Below, piece after piece: positions 51,529 through 59,558 of a DNA stretch of 64,000 nucleotides. The notes below the pieces were generated by a model that was given only the letters and a program-made list of their open reading frames with translations, was not told the DNA's origin and did no database searches. The stretch comes from Nakamurella endophytica (GTDB lineage Bacteria > Actinomycetota > Actinomycetes > Mycobacteriales > Nakamurellaceae). Where the stretch lies: positions 186,001 to 250,000 of the forward strand of contig NZ_BMNA01000002.1 in assembly GCF_014646215.1 (NCBI RefSeq). The letters are read 5' to 3'. Each line of letters opens with the position of its first letter. Position 1 is the stretch's first letter. A program made the position numbers and the translations under genes.

Positions 51529-53121
51529 TCAGTTCCCACTCCTGGTCTCGATGGAGATCAGCTGCCAGGCGGTGATCGGCGGGAGCACCACGACCGCGTC
51601 GTCGCCGTCGGCCCGGACCACCACCTCGGTCAGCCGCGGCGTGCCGTCCGGATCGGCCACCCGGACGCGCGGCAGGCCCGGTCCGAACCGGCGGACACGG
51701 AGCAGACCGCCGCCCGGGTCCCCGAACGGCCGGCGGGCGCTGTCCCAGACGGTGTCCGGCTGTCCGACCAGGTTGATCAGGTGGACGACCAGCCGGCCCG
51801 GCAGTTCGACGATGCGCCGCCACACCCCGCCGGCCACCGGATCCCCGGTCACCTCCGCCTCGGGATAGGTCACGTCCAGGTCGCCGTTGTAGCTGCCGGC
51901 GTAGGAGCCGGTGACATCGGCGGCGGCCGGGTCGAGCAGCAGCTCACCGTGCTCGACCAGGAAGTCGTACCAGCGGGTGAGGACCGCCAGGGTCTCCGGT
52001 CCGGCGCCGTGGTTGCGGACGTAGTAGGGGTCGACCAGCAGGTGACCGGTCTCCCCCGCCAGGAGCTGCGTCGCGCCGTGGGAGAACAGCGTCGCCATGG
52101 TCAGCATCGTCGCCCGGTCCGCGCTGTCGGGCTCGGCCTGCAGGTACACGGCCTGGTACGCCGCGATCACCACGGGCCGCAGCGGGGCTGCGGCGTGCGC
52201 CCGGGTCACCGTTCGGGCCAGGTCGCCGAGGGTGACCTGGGGTGGCCACACCTCGATGTAGGTCGCGTCCTGCGGCGACGACGCCGTGCGCCAGGTCGGG
52301 AAGTCGTTGACCTGGTTGAAGACCAGCCGCGCCGCGGGCAGCTCGTCCCGGATGCCCCGGATCGTCGCGTCGAACGAGGCCGCGACGTCGACGTCCGCGC
52401 CGTCGGCCCGCCGGGCGAACTTCGGGTAGCCGTACTGGTCCAGGTGGAAGCCGTCGAAGCCCAGTGCCCGCACCGCGGCCGCCAGATCCGACCGCAGGTG
52501 CGCCGACCAGTCCGGAGCGGCCGGGTCGACCAGCGACAGGAAATCGCCCAGCCCGTACGGCACACCGCTGGGCCGCAGCAGCGCGTCGTGCCGCCACTGC
52601 GGCCACTCGTCGGTGCCGACCCCGTACACCGCCGCGTAGCCCAGCGCCACCGCACCCGCCCGCTGCACCGCACCGACCAACCGGCGCACGGTGGCCAGCG
52701 AGACCGGTTGTCCCAGGGCGTCCGCGTACTCCTGCACCGCGGGATCCCCGGGCAGCAGCGCGGCGTGCCGGTGCGCCCAGTCGTAGAACTGCACCGCCGT
52801 CAGGTGCAGCCGGCGGACGAGCTCCGCCACCGCGTCCACGTCGCGGCCCGGCGCGTAGTCGACGAGGAAGCCGTAGCGCATCCGGGTCCGCGGATCGTCG
52901 ACGACCTCGACAGCGGTCCGCGGCCCGGCCGCGAACTCGACGCCGTACCCGCCGGCCGGGAGCACGCCGAGATCAACGACTCCGCCGGCACTGTCGACCG
53001 TGCGCACCGGCGCACCGAGCGAGTACACGGTGACCGGTCCGGCCGGCCCGTCCACCAGTACCGGCTCCGCCGTCCGGTACAGCGCCTTGTGCGGCAGCGC
53101 CGCCGTCACCGTCGCGGTCAC
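51529..53121 (-). CDS. GH66-type dextranase/cycloisomaltooligosaccharide enzyme, no signal peptide
   Basis: 530 residues from GTG 53121, whose GTGA overlaps the permease stop. An N-terminal beta-sandwich is followed by a barrel with MRYGFLVDYAPGRDVDAVAE, TAVQFYDWAHRHAALLP, GFDGFHLDQYGYPK (nucleophile Asp expected) and ATYIEVWPPQVTLGDL (acid/base Glu expected), the family-66 pattern. Dextranases of this family are normally secreted, but here there is no signal peptide or wall anchor and the length is at the short end. Together with the transporter and GH13 gene this suggests intracellular cleavage of imported isomalto-oligosaccharides or cyclic dextrins. Fold identification is good; exact activity is inferred. 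Confidence 0.82.
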   Translation of the reverse strand: MTATVTAALPHKALYRTAEPVLVDGPAGPVTVYSLGAPVRTVDSAGGVVDLGVLPAGGYGVEFAAGPRTAVEVVDDPRTRMRYGFLVDYAPGRDVDAVAELVRRLHLTAVQFYDWAHRHAALLPGDPAVQEYADALGQPVSLATVRRLVGAVQRAGAVALGYAAVYGVGTDEWPQWRHDALLRPSGVPYGLGDFLSLVDPAAPDWSAHLRSDLAAAVRALGFDGFHLDQYGYPKFARRADGADVDVAASFDATIRGIRDELPAARLVFNQVNDFPTWRTASSPQDATYIEVWPPQVTLGDLARTVTRAHAAAPLRPVVIAAYQAVYLQAEPDSADRATMLTMATLFSHGATQLLAGETGHLLVDPYYVRNHGAGPETLAVLTRWYDFLVEHGELLLDPAAADVTGSYAGSYNGDLDVTYPEAEVTGDPVAGGVWRRIVELPGRLVVHLINLVGQPDTVWDSARRPFGDPGGGLLRVRRFGPGLPRVRVADPDGTPRLTEVVVRADGDDAVVVLPPITAWQLISIETRSGN

Positions 53122-53966
53122 CCCTTCACCGCGCCCGACGTCAGCCCCTGCACGAAGTAGCGCTGGAAGGCGATGAACACCAGGACCACCGGCACGATCG
53201 CGATCAGCGACGCGGCGAACACCAGACCCCACTGCGTCGCGTTCTGCCCCTGGAACAGCTGGATGGCGACCGGCAAGGTGCGCTTCTCGGGTGTGTTGAT
53301 GGTGGTCAGCGCCCAGGGGAACTCGTCCCACGAGGCGAGGAAGGTGAAGATGGTCGCCGTCGCCAGCGCCGGCTTGGCCAGTGGCAGCACCAGCCGGGAG
53401 TAGCGGGTCCAGGCGCCGGCACCGTCGACCTGCATCGCCTGGTCGAGCTCGGCCGGGATGGACTCGAAGAACCCGCGCAGCAGGAACGTGTTGAGCGACA
53501 ACGAGCCCGCGACGTAGAAGACGACCAGCCCGGTCAGCGAGTCCAGCAGACCCAGGTACTTTGCCAGGACGAACTGCGGGATGATCAACATGATCGTCGG
53601 CACCATCAGGCCGAGCAACAGGATGCGGAAGAGCGTCTCGCGACCGCGGAACCGGAAGCGGGCGAACGCGTACGCCATCATCGACGACAGCAGCAGCGAC
53701 AGGGCGGTCGACGCCACCGCGACGATCACCGAGTTCAGGAAGTACCGCGAGAAGTCCTGCGACCCCCACGCTTCCGTGTAGTTGGCGACGGTGGCCGGGT
53801 GGGGAACGAACTGCGGCGGCAGGGTCAGCACGTACGCCTGTGCCTTGAACGACGTCGAGACCATGTACACGAACGGCGTGACCATCACGACGGCGCCGAC
53901 GGTCAGCAGGACGTAGCGGACCACGGCCGGCGCGGACGACCGCCGCCCCGGGGCGAGAACAGTCAT
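53118..53966 (-). CDS. ABC sugar transporter permease (MalG type)
   Basis: 282 residues from ATG 53966. Six membrane segments with the MalG-type EAA loop near ESIPAELDQAMQVDGAGAWTRY, which contacts the ATPase, and ending FQRYFVQGLTSGAVKG, the familiar C-terminus of these permeases. It pairs with the MalF-type permease encoded just upstream, whose stop overlaps this ATG by four bases. It imports the oligosaccharide bound by the lipoprotein encoded at 54974. No ABC ATPase gene is in the cluster, so a shared MsmK/MsiK-type ATPase elsewhere is probably used. Confidence 0.93.
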   Translation of the reverse strand: MTVLAPGRRSSAPAVVRYVLLTVGAVVMVTPFVYMVSTSFKAQAYVLTLPPQFVPHPATVANYTEAWGSQDFSRYFLNSVIVAVASTALSLLLSSMMAYAFARFRFRGRETLFRILLLGLMVPTIMLIIPQFVLAKYLGLLDSLTGLVVFYVAGSLSLNTFLLRGFFESIPAELDQAMQVDGAGAWTRYSRLVLPLAKPALATATIFTFLASWDEFPWALTTINTPEKRTLPVAIQLFQGQNATQWGLVFAASLIAIVPVVLVFIAFQRYFVQGLTSGAVKG

Positions 53967-54923
53967 GACGCATTCGCCGATCGGCGGAAGGCGCGCATCT
54001 GGAACAGCGAGAGCAGGAACACTCCCACCGTGAGCAGCACGGCGATCGCCGAGCCGTAGCCGAAGTCCAGGTTGCCGGAACGCCTGCTGGTACATGTACG
54101 TCAGCAGCACATCCGTCTGGCCGCCCGGCGCGCCACCGGTCATCAGCACCACCGAGGTGAACACGTTGAACCCGCCGATCACCAGCATCACGGTGACGAA
54201 GGCCATCGCCGGCCAGATCGCCGGCAGGGTGACCGCGCGGAACCGCGACCAGCGGCCGGCGCCGTCGACGGTCGCCGCCTCCTCCAGACTCTTCGGCACC
54301 CCCTGCACCGCGGCCAGGAAGATCATCATCGACCAGCCGATGCCCTTCCACACGCCCAGCGCCGAGATGGCCACCATCCCGGTCCACCGCTCCGACAGCC
54401 ACGACGTCCCGCCGTCGGACACGTGCAGCACGCTGCCCAGCGTCCAGTTGACCAGCCCTGCGTCGGCGAACAGGAACTTGAACAGCAGCGAGACGACCAC
54501 CCAGCTGGTGACCACGGGCAGGTAGAACAGCACCCGGAACAGCGGTTGCACCGGGCTCCTGGCCTTGAGCAGCAGGGCGACGGCCAGCCCCAGGACGATC
54601 TGCAGCGGAACGGTGAGCACCATGTAGACGGCGCTGTTGCCCAGGCTCGTCCAGAAGTGCTGGTCGTGGAAGGCCCTGACGTAGTTGTCGACGCCCAGGA
54701 ACCTGCTCACCGAGCCGGCGATGATCCCCCAGTCGTAGAAGCTGATCTGGAACGCCCGCAGCGTCGGGTAGATGATCAACGCCAGGAACAGCAGGTATCC
54801 GGGTGCCAGGAACAACCAGGGGGCCACTCCACCCGCGCCCCGCCGGGACCGCCTGCGCGGGCGGCCGGGAGGATCGGACACGGCCCGGGAGATCGACTCC
54901 GGTGCGACGGTCTGCACTGTCAT
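53963..54923 (-). pseudogene. ABC sugar transporter permease (MalF type), frameshifted near the 3-prime end
   Basis: From ATG 54923 it reads as a normal MalF-type permease: WLFLAPGYLLFLALIIYPT, FRVLFYLPVVTSWVVVSLL, an EAA loop VPKSLEEAATVDGAGRWSRF, and TDVLLTYMYQQAF. At about 54073-54080 the frame fails. In that frame the product would run on out of family sequence; in the neighbouring frame the expected ending NLDFGYGSAIAVLL, VGVFLLSLFQMRAF and RRSANAS follows, and its stop at 53963 overlaps the next ATG as ATGA. One extra base or two missing ones at TTCCGGCAAC would explain this. It could be a sequencing error, since all neighbouring genes look intact; if real the last membrane segment is lost. 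Confidence 0.8.
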
Positions 54924-54973
54924 CGGCCGGTCCTTGCGGGAAGCGGTGCGCGGGTGGAGGGTCGTCATCGCGG

Positions 54974-56467
54974 TCAGGTACCGCTGGCCAGCAGCGGGTC
55001 GATCTGCTTGGCGGCCGCGGTCAGCGCGTCCTTGACCGAACCCTGGCCCTGGAACACCGGGGTCAGCGCGTTCTGCAGGATGGTGTCGACCTGGCCGGAG
55101 TCCGGGATGGCCAGCCGCGGCTTGGCGGTCCTGAGCTGGTCGGCGAAGACCTTCAGATAGGGATCGGCCGCGACCTCCCGGTCGCCGAGCGCCGACACGA
55201 CGGTCATCTGACCGGTCTTGGCCATCGCCAGCTGGTAGTCGGCGCTCTGCGTGAAGGCCACGAACGCCTGGGCAGCGGCCTGGTTCTTCGACGCCTTGGT
55301 GATCACGATGTCCTCGCCGCCGACGACGGAGATCGAGCCGCCGGCGCCGGCCGGGATCGGCGCGTAGACCGGCTGGAAGTCCGGGTACTGGCCGGCCCAG
55401 ATGTCCTTCATCCACGGACCGTCGAAGATGGTGGCGTACTTGCCGGTCGGCAGGCCGTCGGAGGTGCTCGTCGCACCCTGGTTGCCGGTGATGAGGTTGG
55501 GGATCTGCTTGGCGTTGTACAGGTCCACCAGCATCTGCACGGTGGCGACGTTGGTGTCGCTGTCCAGGTAGCCGCTGGCCTTGGTCAGCTTCGGGTCGGT
55601 GATCTCGCCGCCGCCGGACCAGATCCACGGCAGGATGTTCCAGCCCTGCAGGCCGCTGTCCGCGAAGAGTGCCATGTCCGTGCCCTTGAGCTTGCCCGCC
55701 ATGGTCTTCAGGTCGTCGAAGGTCTTCGGCGGGGCGGTCATGCCGGCCGCCTGCAGCGCCTTCTGGTCGGTGATCAGCACCCGGGTGTTGGTGTCCAGCG
55801 GCAGGCCGTAGTAGTGGCCGTTCCACAGGTTCGTGGCCAGGGTGCCCGGGTAGACGGCCTTGGACAGCGTCTCGAAGTTCGGCATGGAGCCGTCGAGCTG
55901 GGCGAAGACGCCGAGCTTCGCGAACTGCGCGACCCAACCGATGTCGGAGCGGACCAGGTCGGGCAGCTCGCCCCCGGCCGCGCCGGTGGTCAACTTCTGC
56001 TTGAGCGAGTCGTACGGGATGTCGACGTAGTTCACGGTGACGCCCGGGTTCAGCTTCTCGAACTCCGGGATGAGTGTCGTGGTCAGCACGTCGGTCTGGG
56101 ACTTGTTGCCGCCGTTGCCGTAGGTCCCCCACAGGGTCAGGGTGACCGCCGGTGACACCGGAGCAGCGGTGGTCAGGGCCGCACCACTGCCGCCCGCGCC
56201 GGTCGCGGCAGTGCTGGATCCGGCCGACGCGTCGCTGGAGACCGTCGCCGACGACGCGGCGGTGCTGCCGGACGCCGCTCCGGTCGACGCTGCCGCGCTC
56301 GTCGACGCCGCGGCCGACGCGGTGCTCGCCGCGGAGGTGGCGGACGTGGCCGCGGTGGTGGAGCCGGCCGAGCTGCCTGCGTCCGTCTTCGACGAGCAGG
56401 CCGCGGTGATCAGGGTGAGGCCCACGACCAGGGCCGCGCCGGCCCTGGTGGCGGTCGAACGCTTCAT
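54974..56467 (-). CDS. Extracellular sugar-binding lipoprotein (SBP family 1)
   Basis: 497 residues from ATG 56467 with AAGGG eight bases upstream. Signal peptide VVGLTLITAACSS with a perfect lipobox Cys. Then about 85 residues of Ala/Ser/Thr/Gly linker, unusually long for this family, followed by a family-1 solute-binding domain: LTLWGTYGNGGNKSQTDVLT, ADQ/FEKLNPGVTVNYVDIPYD, WIWSGGGEI, and YATIFDGPWMKDIWAGQYPD. It should capture the oligosaccharide outside the cell and hand it to the two permeases. First gene of the transporter operon and divergent from the ROK regulator. The Ser/Thr-rich linker may be glycosylated. Confidence 0.93.
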   Translation of the reverse strand: MKRSTATRAGAALVVGLTLITAACSSKTDAGSSAGSTTAATSATSAASTASAAASTSAAASTGAASGSTAASSATVSSDASAGSSTAATGAGGSGAALTTAAPVSPAVTLTLWGTYGNGGNKSQTDVLTTTLIPEFEKLNPGVTVNYVDIPYDSLKQKLTTGAAGGELPDLVRSDIGWVAQFAKLGVFAQLDGSMPNFETLSKAVYPGTLATNLWNGHYYGLPLDTNTRVLITDQKALQAAGMTAPPKTFDDLKTMAGKLKGTDMALFADSGLQGWNILPWIWSGGGEITDPKLTKASGYLDSDTNVATVQMLVDLYNAKQIPNLITGNQGATSTSDGLPTGKYATIFDGPWMKDIWAGQYPDFQPVYAPIPAGAGGSISVVGGEDIVITKASKNQAAAQAFVAFTQSADYQLAMAKTGQMTVVSALGDREVAADPYLKVFADQLRTAKPRLAIPDSGQVDTILQNALTPVFQGQGSVKDALTAAAKQIDPLLASGT

Positions 56468-56591
56468 CGCGTTTCCCTTCGGGGTGCTGTGCTGGGGAGT
56501 CGGATCGTGCTGTCGGGCGAACGGGCCCGGCCGGTGCGAATGCATCCAGCCCCGCCGGACGGCTGCGTGCGGTGATCCCGCAGCAGCTCAA

Positions 56592-56675
56592 TACTTTTGT
56601 CGCGGAACCGTCGGCTTGTCAAGAGCCGGGAAGACCGGTGTCGGACCACGGGTGCTGCTTCTTGTGCAAAAGCAT
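56592..56675. promoter_or_regulatory. Intergenic control region between binding protein and ROK regulator
   Basis: The A/T-richest part of the 268-bp divergent gap. ACTTTTGTCG at 56593 and its mirror-image partner TGCAAAAGC at 56665-56673 (minus strand GCTTTTGCA) lie about 70 bases apart in opposite orientation. They may be half-sites for the adjacent ROK regulator, but the match is partial. Confidence 0.4.
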
Positions 56676-56735
56676 CGCGGGTGCCAGCATGAGCCGGCCC
56701 CGGGGCGGTCCCGGTGCGGAGCCGGAGGTGCACGG

Positions 56736-57884
56736 ATGGCGGTGAGCTCGACCCAGTGGGCGCCGGACAACGGCGCTTCCCGGGCAGTCGCGCTGGAAGT
56801 GCTGATCCACGGCCCCATCTCGCGCAGCGAGATAGCCCGCCGGCTCGAGCTGTCCCAGGGCTCGCTCACCCGGCTGAGCACGCCGCTGATCGAATCCGGG
56901 CTGCTGGTGGAGACGGACGGCGCGGGCGCCGATCGCCGGACCCGCCCCCTGGACGTCGTCCCCGGGTCCAAGCACTTCGTCGGACTGAAGCTGACCGGCA
57001 CCGAGGTGCTCGGCGCGCTGATCGACCTGCGGTCCACCGTGCGCGCTTTCGACCGGATCCCGCTGACGTCCATGGATCCGGCGCAGGTGGTCGAGACGAT
57101 GGCGACGCTGACCGAGCGGCTGGGGCGCGGCGTCCCGGCGGTGACGGCCGTCGGGGTCGGGCTCGGTGGACTCGTCGAGAACTCGTCGCTGGTGGTCCGC
57201 GCGCCGTTCCTCGAGTGGGAGCGGGTGCCGCTCGGCGACCTGCTCGCCGAGCGCCTCGGCGTCCCGACCGTCATCGAGAACGACGTGCTGGCGTTCACCG
57301 AGTCCGAGCACTGGTTCGGCTCCGGACGCGGGCTGAACAGGTTCGCGGTGCTGACGCTGGGCGCGGGCATCGGCTACGGCGCGGTGGTCAACGGCAAGAT
57401 CGTGGCCGGGCCGGACTCCGGGATCGGTCTGGTCGGGCACTGGCCGCTGGACGCAGCCGGACCGGTGTGCAAGGACGGGCACCGGGGCTGCGCGGCCGCG
57501 GTGCTGTCCACCGAGGGCGTCGAACGGTCGGTGTCGTCCGCGCTCGGCCGGCGGCTGTCCTACGAGCAGTGCCTCGACCTGGCCGCGGCGGACGACCCGG
57601 CGGCGCGCCGGATCATCGACGACGCCGGCCGCGGGCTCGGCCGGCTGATCGCGGCGGTGGCCAACCTGATCGTCCCGGAGCGGATCATCCTGGGAGGCGA
57701 GGGTGTCCGACTGGCCGAGGTGGCCGCCGACGCGATGGCCGAGGGCATCGCCCGCGACCGGGATCCGCTCACCTCGCCGCTGGACATCCGGGTCAACGTC
57801 GGTGACGAGGCCGAGTGGTGCCGCGGCGGTGGGGTCATCGCGATCCAGACCTACGTCCTCGGGCTGCACGCCGGCCCGGCCTGA
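56736..57884 (+). CDS. ROK-family transcriptional regulator
   Basis: 382 residues from ATG 56736, with CCGGAGGTG six bases upstream. An N-terminal winged HTH (HGPISRSEIARRLELSQGSL, TRLSTPLIESGLLVE) precedes the ROK sugar-kinase-like fold: VGVGLGGLVENSSLVVRAPF, PTVIENDVLAFTESEHWFG, LTLGAGIGYGAVVNGKIVAG, and the C-terminal LIVPERIILGGEGVRLAEVA. The zinc-binding motif of many ROK proteins appears as GPVCKDGHRGCAAAV with fewer Cys than usual. The kinase catalytic Asp is at IENDVLA. Likely represses the divergent transporter operon until sugar is present. Confidence 0.92.
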   Translation: MAVSSTQWAPDNGASRAVALEVLIHGPISRSEIARRLELSQGSLTRLSTPLIESGLLVETDGAGADRRTRPLDVVPGSKHFVGLKLTGTEVLGALIDLRSTVRAFDRIPLTSMDPAQVVETMATLTERLGRGVPAVTAVGVGLGGLVENSSLVVRAPFLEWERVPLGDLLAERLGVPTVIENDVLAFTESEHWFGSGRGLNRFAVLTLGAGIGYGAVVNGKIVAGPDSGIGLVGHWPLDAAGPVCKDGHRGCAAAVLSTEGVERSVSSALGRRLSYEQCLDLAAADDPAARRIIDDAGRGLGRLIAAVANLIVPERIILGGEGVRLAEVAADAMAEGIARDRDPLTSPLDIRVNVGDEAEWCRGGGVIAIQTYVLGLHAGPA

Positions 57885-57990
57885 GCTCGACCCCCCGCGC
57901 GGCCAGGGTCCGCGGCGTCGCATCCCGGCGGCCGGCGGGCCATGTCGTCGCCGCCGGGCCGATCCGCAGCGGTACCCGCAGGATGGGCGG

Positions 57991-58857
57991 ATGGCTGTGC
58001 CTGCCCCGTCCCGCTGGTGGGCGCCCGCCGGGGCCAGGCACGAGGCAGGGGTCACCCGGTACGACGGGCTGAGCTTCGCCCTGTTCCGGGGTGTGCGGCC
58101 GTTGCTGCTGGACGTGTGGGTGCCGCCCAGGACCCATCCGCCTGGGGTCGTCGTCTGGGTGCACGGCGGCGGGTGGCGGGAAGGCGACCGCCGCTACCTG
58201 CCACCCACCTTGGCCCACGAGTCGCTCTTCACCGCGGTGGTCGACGCCGGGCTGGCGCTGGTCACCGTCGACTACCGGCTGTCCGGCGAGGCGACGTTCC
58301 CGGCGCAGTTGCACGACGTCAAGTCCGCCATCCGCTACGTCCGGCGGTACGCCGGCGAGCTCGGGATCGACGGTGGACGGATCGGGGTCGGCGGTGAGTC
58401 GGCCGGTGGGCACCTGGCGGCACTGGCGGCACTCACCGCCGACGACAGCGGTGAGCTGGAGGGTGCCGTCGGCGTGACGGGTGCCTCGTCGGCGGTGGCC
58501 TGTGCCGCGCTGTGGTACCCGTTCCTCGACGCCCGCGGGCTGCACCTCGGCGAGGCCCCCGACGATCCGGTCGCCGCCCTGCTGGGCGGCCGGAGCCCCG
58601 ACCTGGCACGCCGCGCCAGCCCGGCCGCGTACGTCGCGGCCGGTGCGCCGCCGTTCCTGCTGGTGCACGGCGAGCAGGACACCGTCGTCCCGATCGCCCA
58701 GAGCGAGCAGATGCGGCGCGACCTGGACGAAGCCGGCGTCCCCGTGGAGCTGCGGCGGATCCCCGGCGCCGGGCACTGCTTCGACGGGTGGCCCGATGTC
58801 GACGGCGTCCTCGACCACACCGTCGACTTCTGGGTGCGGCACCTCGGGCCCGGCTGA
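57991..58857 (+). CDS. Alpha/beta hydrolase, BD-FAE/HSL-like esterase
   Basis: 288 residues from ATG 57991. Oxyanion motif VVVWVHGGGWREGDRRYLPP (HGGG), nucleophile IGVGGESAGGHLAALAAL (GESAG), then FLLVHGEQDTVVPIAQSEQM with the Asp and IPGAGHCFDGWPDVDGV with the His. HGGGW and GESAGGHLAAL fit the BD-FAE or hormone-sensitive-lipase side of the fold. No signal peptide. It follows the ROK gene on the same strand with 106 bp between, so it may belong to the sugar locus (deacylation of glycans), but that is a guess. Confidence 0.87.
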   Translation: MAVPAPSRWWAPAGARHEAGVTRYDGLSFALFRGVRPLLLDVWVPPRTHPPGVVVWVHGGGWREGDRRYLPPTLAHESLFTAVVDAGLALVTVDYRLSGEATFPAQLHDVKSAIRYVRRYAGELGIDGGRIGVGGESAGGHLAALAALTADDSGELEGAVGVTGASSAVACAALWYPFLDARGLHLGEAPDDPVAALLGGRSPDLARRASPAAYVAAGAPPFLLVHGEQDTVVPIAQSEQMRRDLDEAGVPVELRRIPGAGHCFDGWPDVDGVLDHTVDFWVRHLGPG

Positions 58858-59066
58858 GCGCCGCACCCCGACGCGTCCACCGGGACCGGGCCGTCGGGTC
58901 GGCGCGGCGCCTCCGCGCACCAGGTCGGCCGCATCCGGTCGACGGCACGGAGTACCGGTTCCGGACCGTCCGAGGAAGTCAGCGACGGCGACACCGGGTG
59001 CTGGACGGTGGGCCCGACCACCGGCTGCCCGGTCCGCGTCGTCACCACCGCCGGCAGCCGCGTCCG

Positions 59067-59558
59067 TCAGGGCTGCCCGGCGGAGTCGGTGGCGGAGTCG
59101 GCGTCGGTGGCGGTGTGGAACCTGTCGTAGGCCGCCTGGTCGTCGACGAAGCTGCGGAAGGCGGCGAACAGACCGCCGCGGCGCTGCCAGCGATGCAGGA
59201 TGCGGAACCGTCCCGCGGTGCCGTCGGTGCGGGTCGTCTCGACCCGGACGACGGCGACGACCCACCGCTCGCCCACCAGCATCTCGTCCAGCACCGGCCA
59301 CCAGGTGTCGTCGGTCCAGTCGGCCTGACGGCGGATGAAGCGGGCGAAGCCGGCAGGTCCGGTGTAGTCCTCCTGCAGGCTGGACCGGTCGGTGCCCGCC
59401 GGGACGAAGGCGAAGTCGTCGGTGAGGAAGGGCAGGATGTGGTCCGCGCCGGCCTGGCCGCGGGCGCCGTACATCCGACGCAGCGCGGCAATGCACGCAT
59501 CCTCGGGTAGCGGGCGCTCGTCGCCTGGCGAGGCGTCCGCCCCGGCGGTCGCGCTCAT
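59067..59558 (-). CDS. SnoaL-like (NTF2-fold) small protein
   Basis: 163 residues from ATG 59558, which overlaps the stop of the PrnB-like gene (ATGA). An NTF2-type cone is suggested by ACIAALRRMYGARGQAGADH, FLTDDFAFVPAGTDRSSLQ, EDYTGPAGFARFIRRQADWT, LVGERWVVAVVRVETTRTDG and RFRILHRWQRRGGLFAAFRSFVDDQAAYDRF. Members of this superfamily are cyclases, isomerases or dehydratases in secondary metabolism, or bind ligands only. Four-base overlap with the dioxygenase-like gene indicates joint translation. It may process or protect the product of that enzyme; no catalytic residues can be assigned with certainty. Confidence 0.78.
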   Translation of the reverse strand: MSATAGADASPGDERPLPEDACIAALRRMYGARGQAGADHILPFLTDDFAFVPAGTDRSSLQEDYTGPAGFARFIRRQADWTDDTWWPVLDEMLVGERWVVAVVRVETTRTDGTAGRFRILHRWQRRGGLFAAFRSFVDDQAAYDRFHTATDADSATDSAGQP

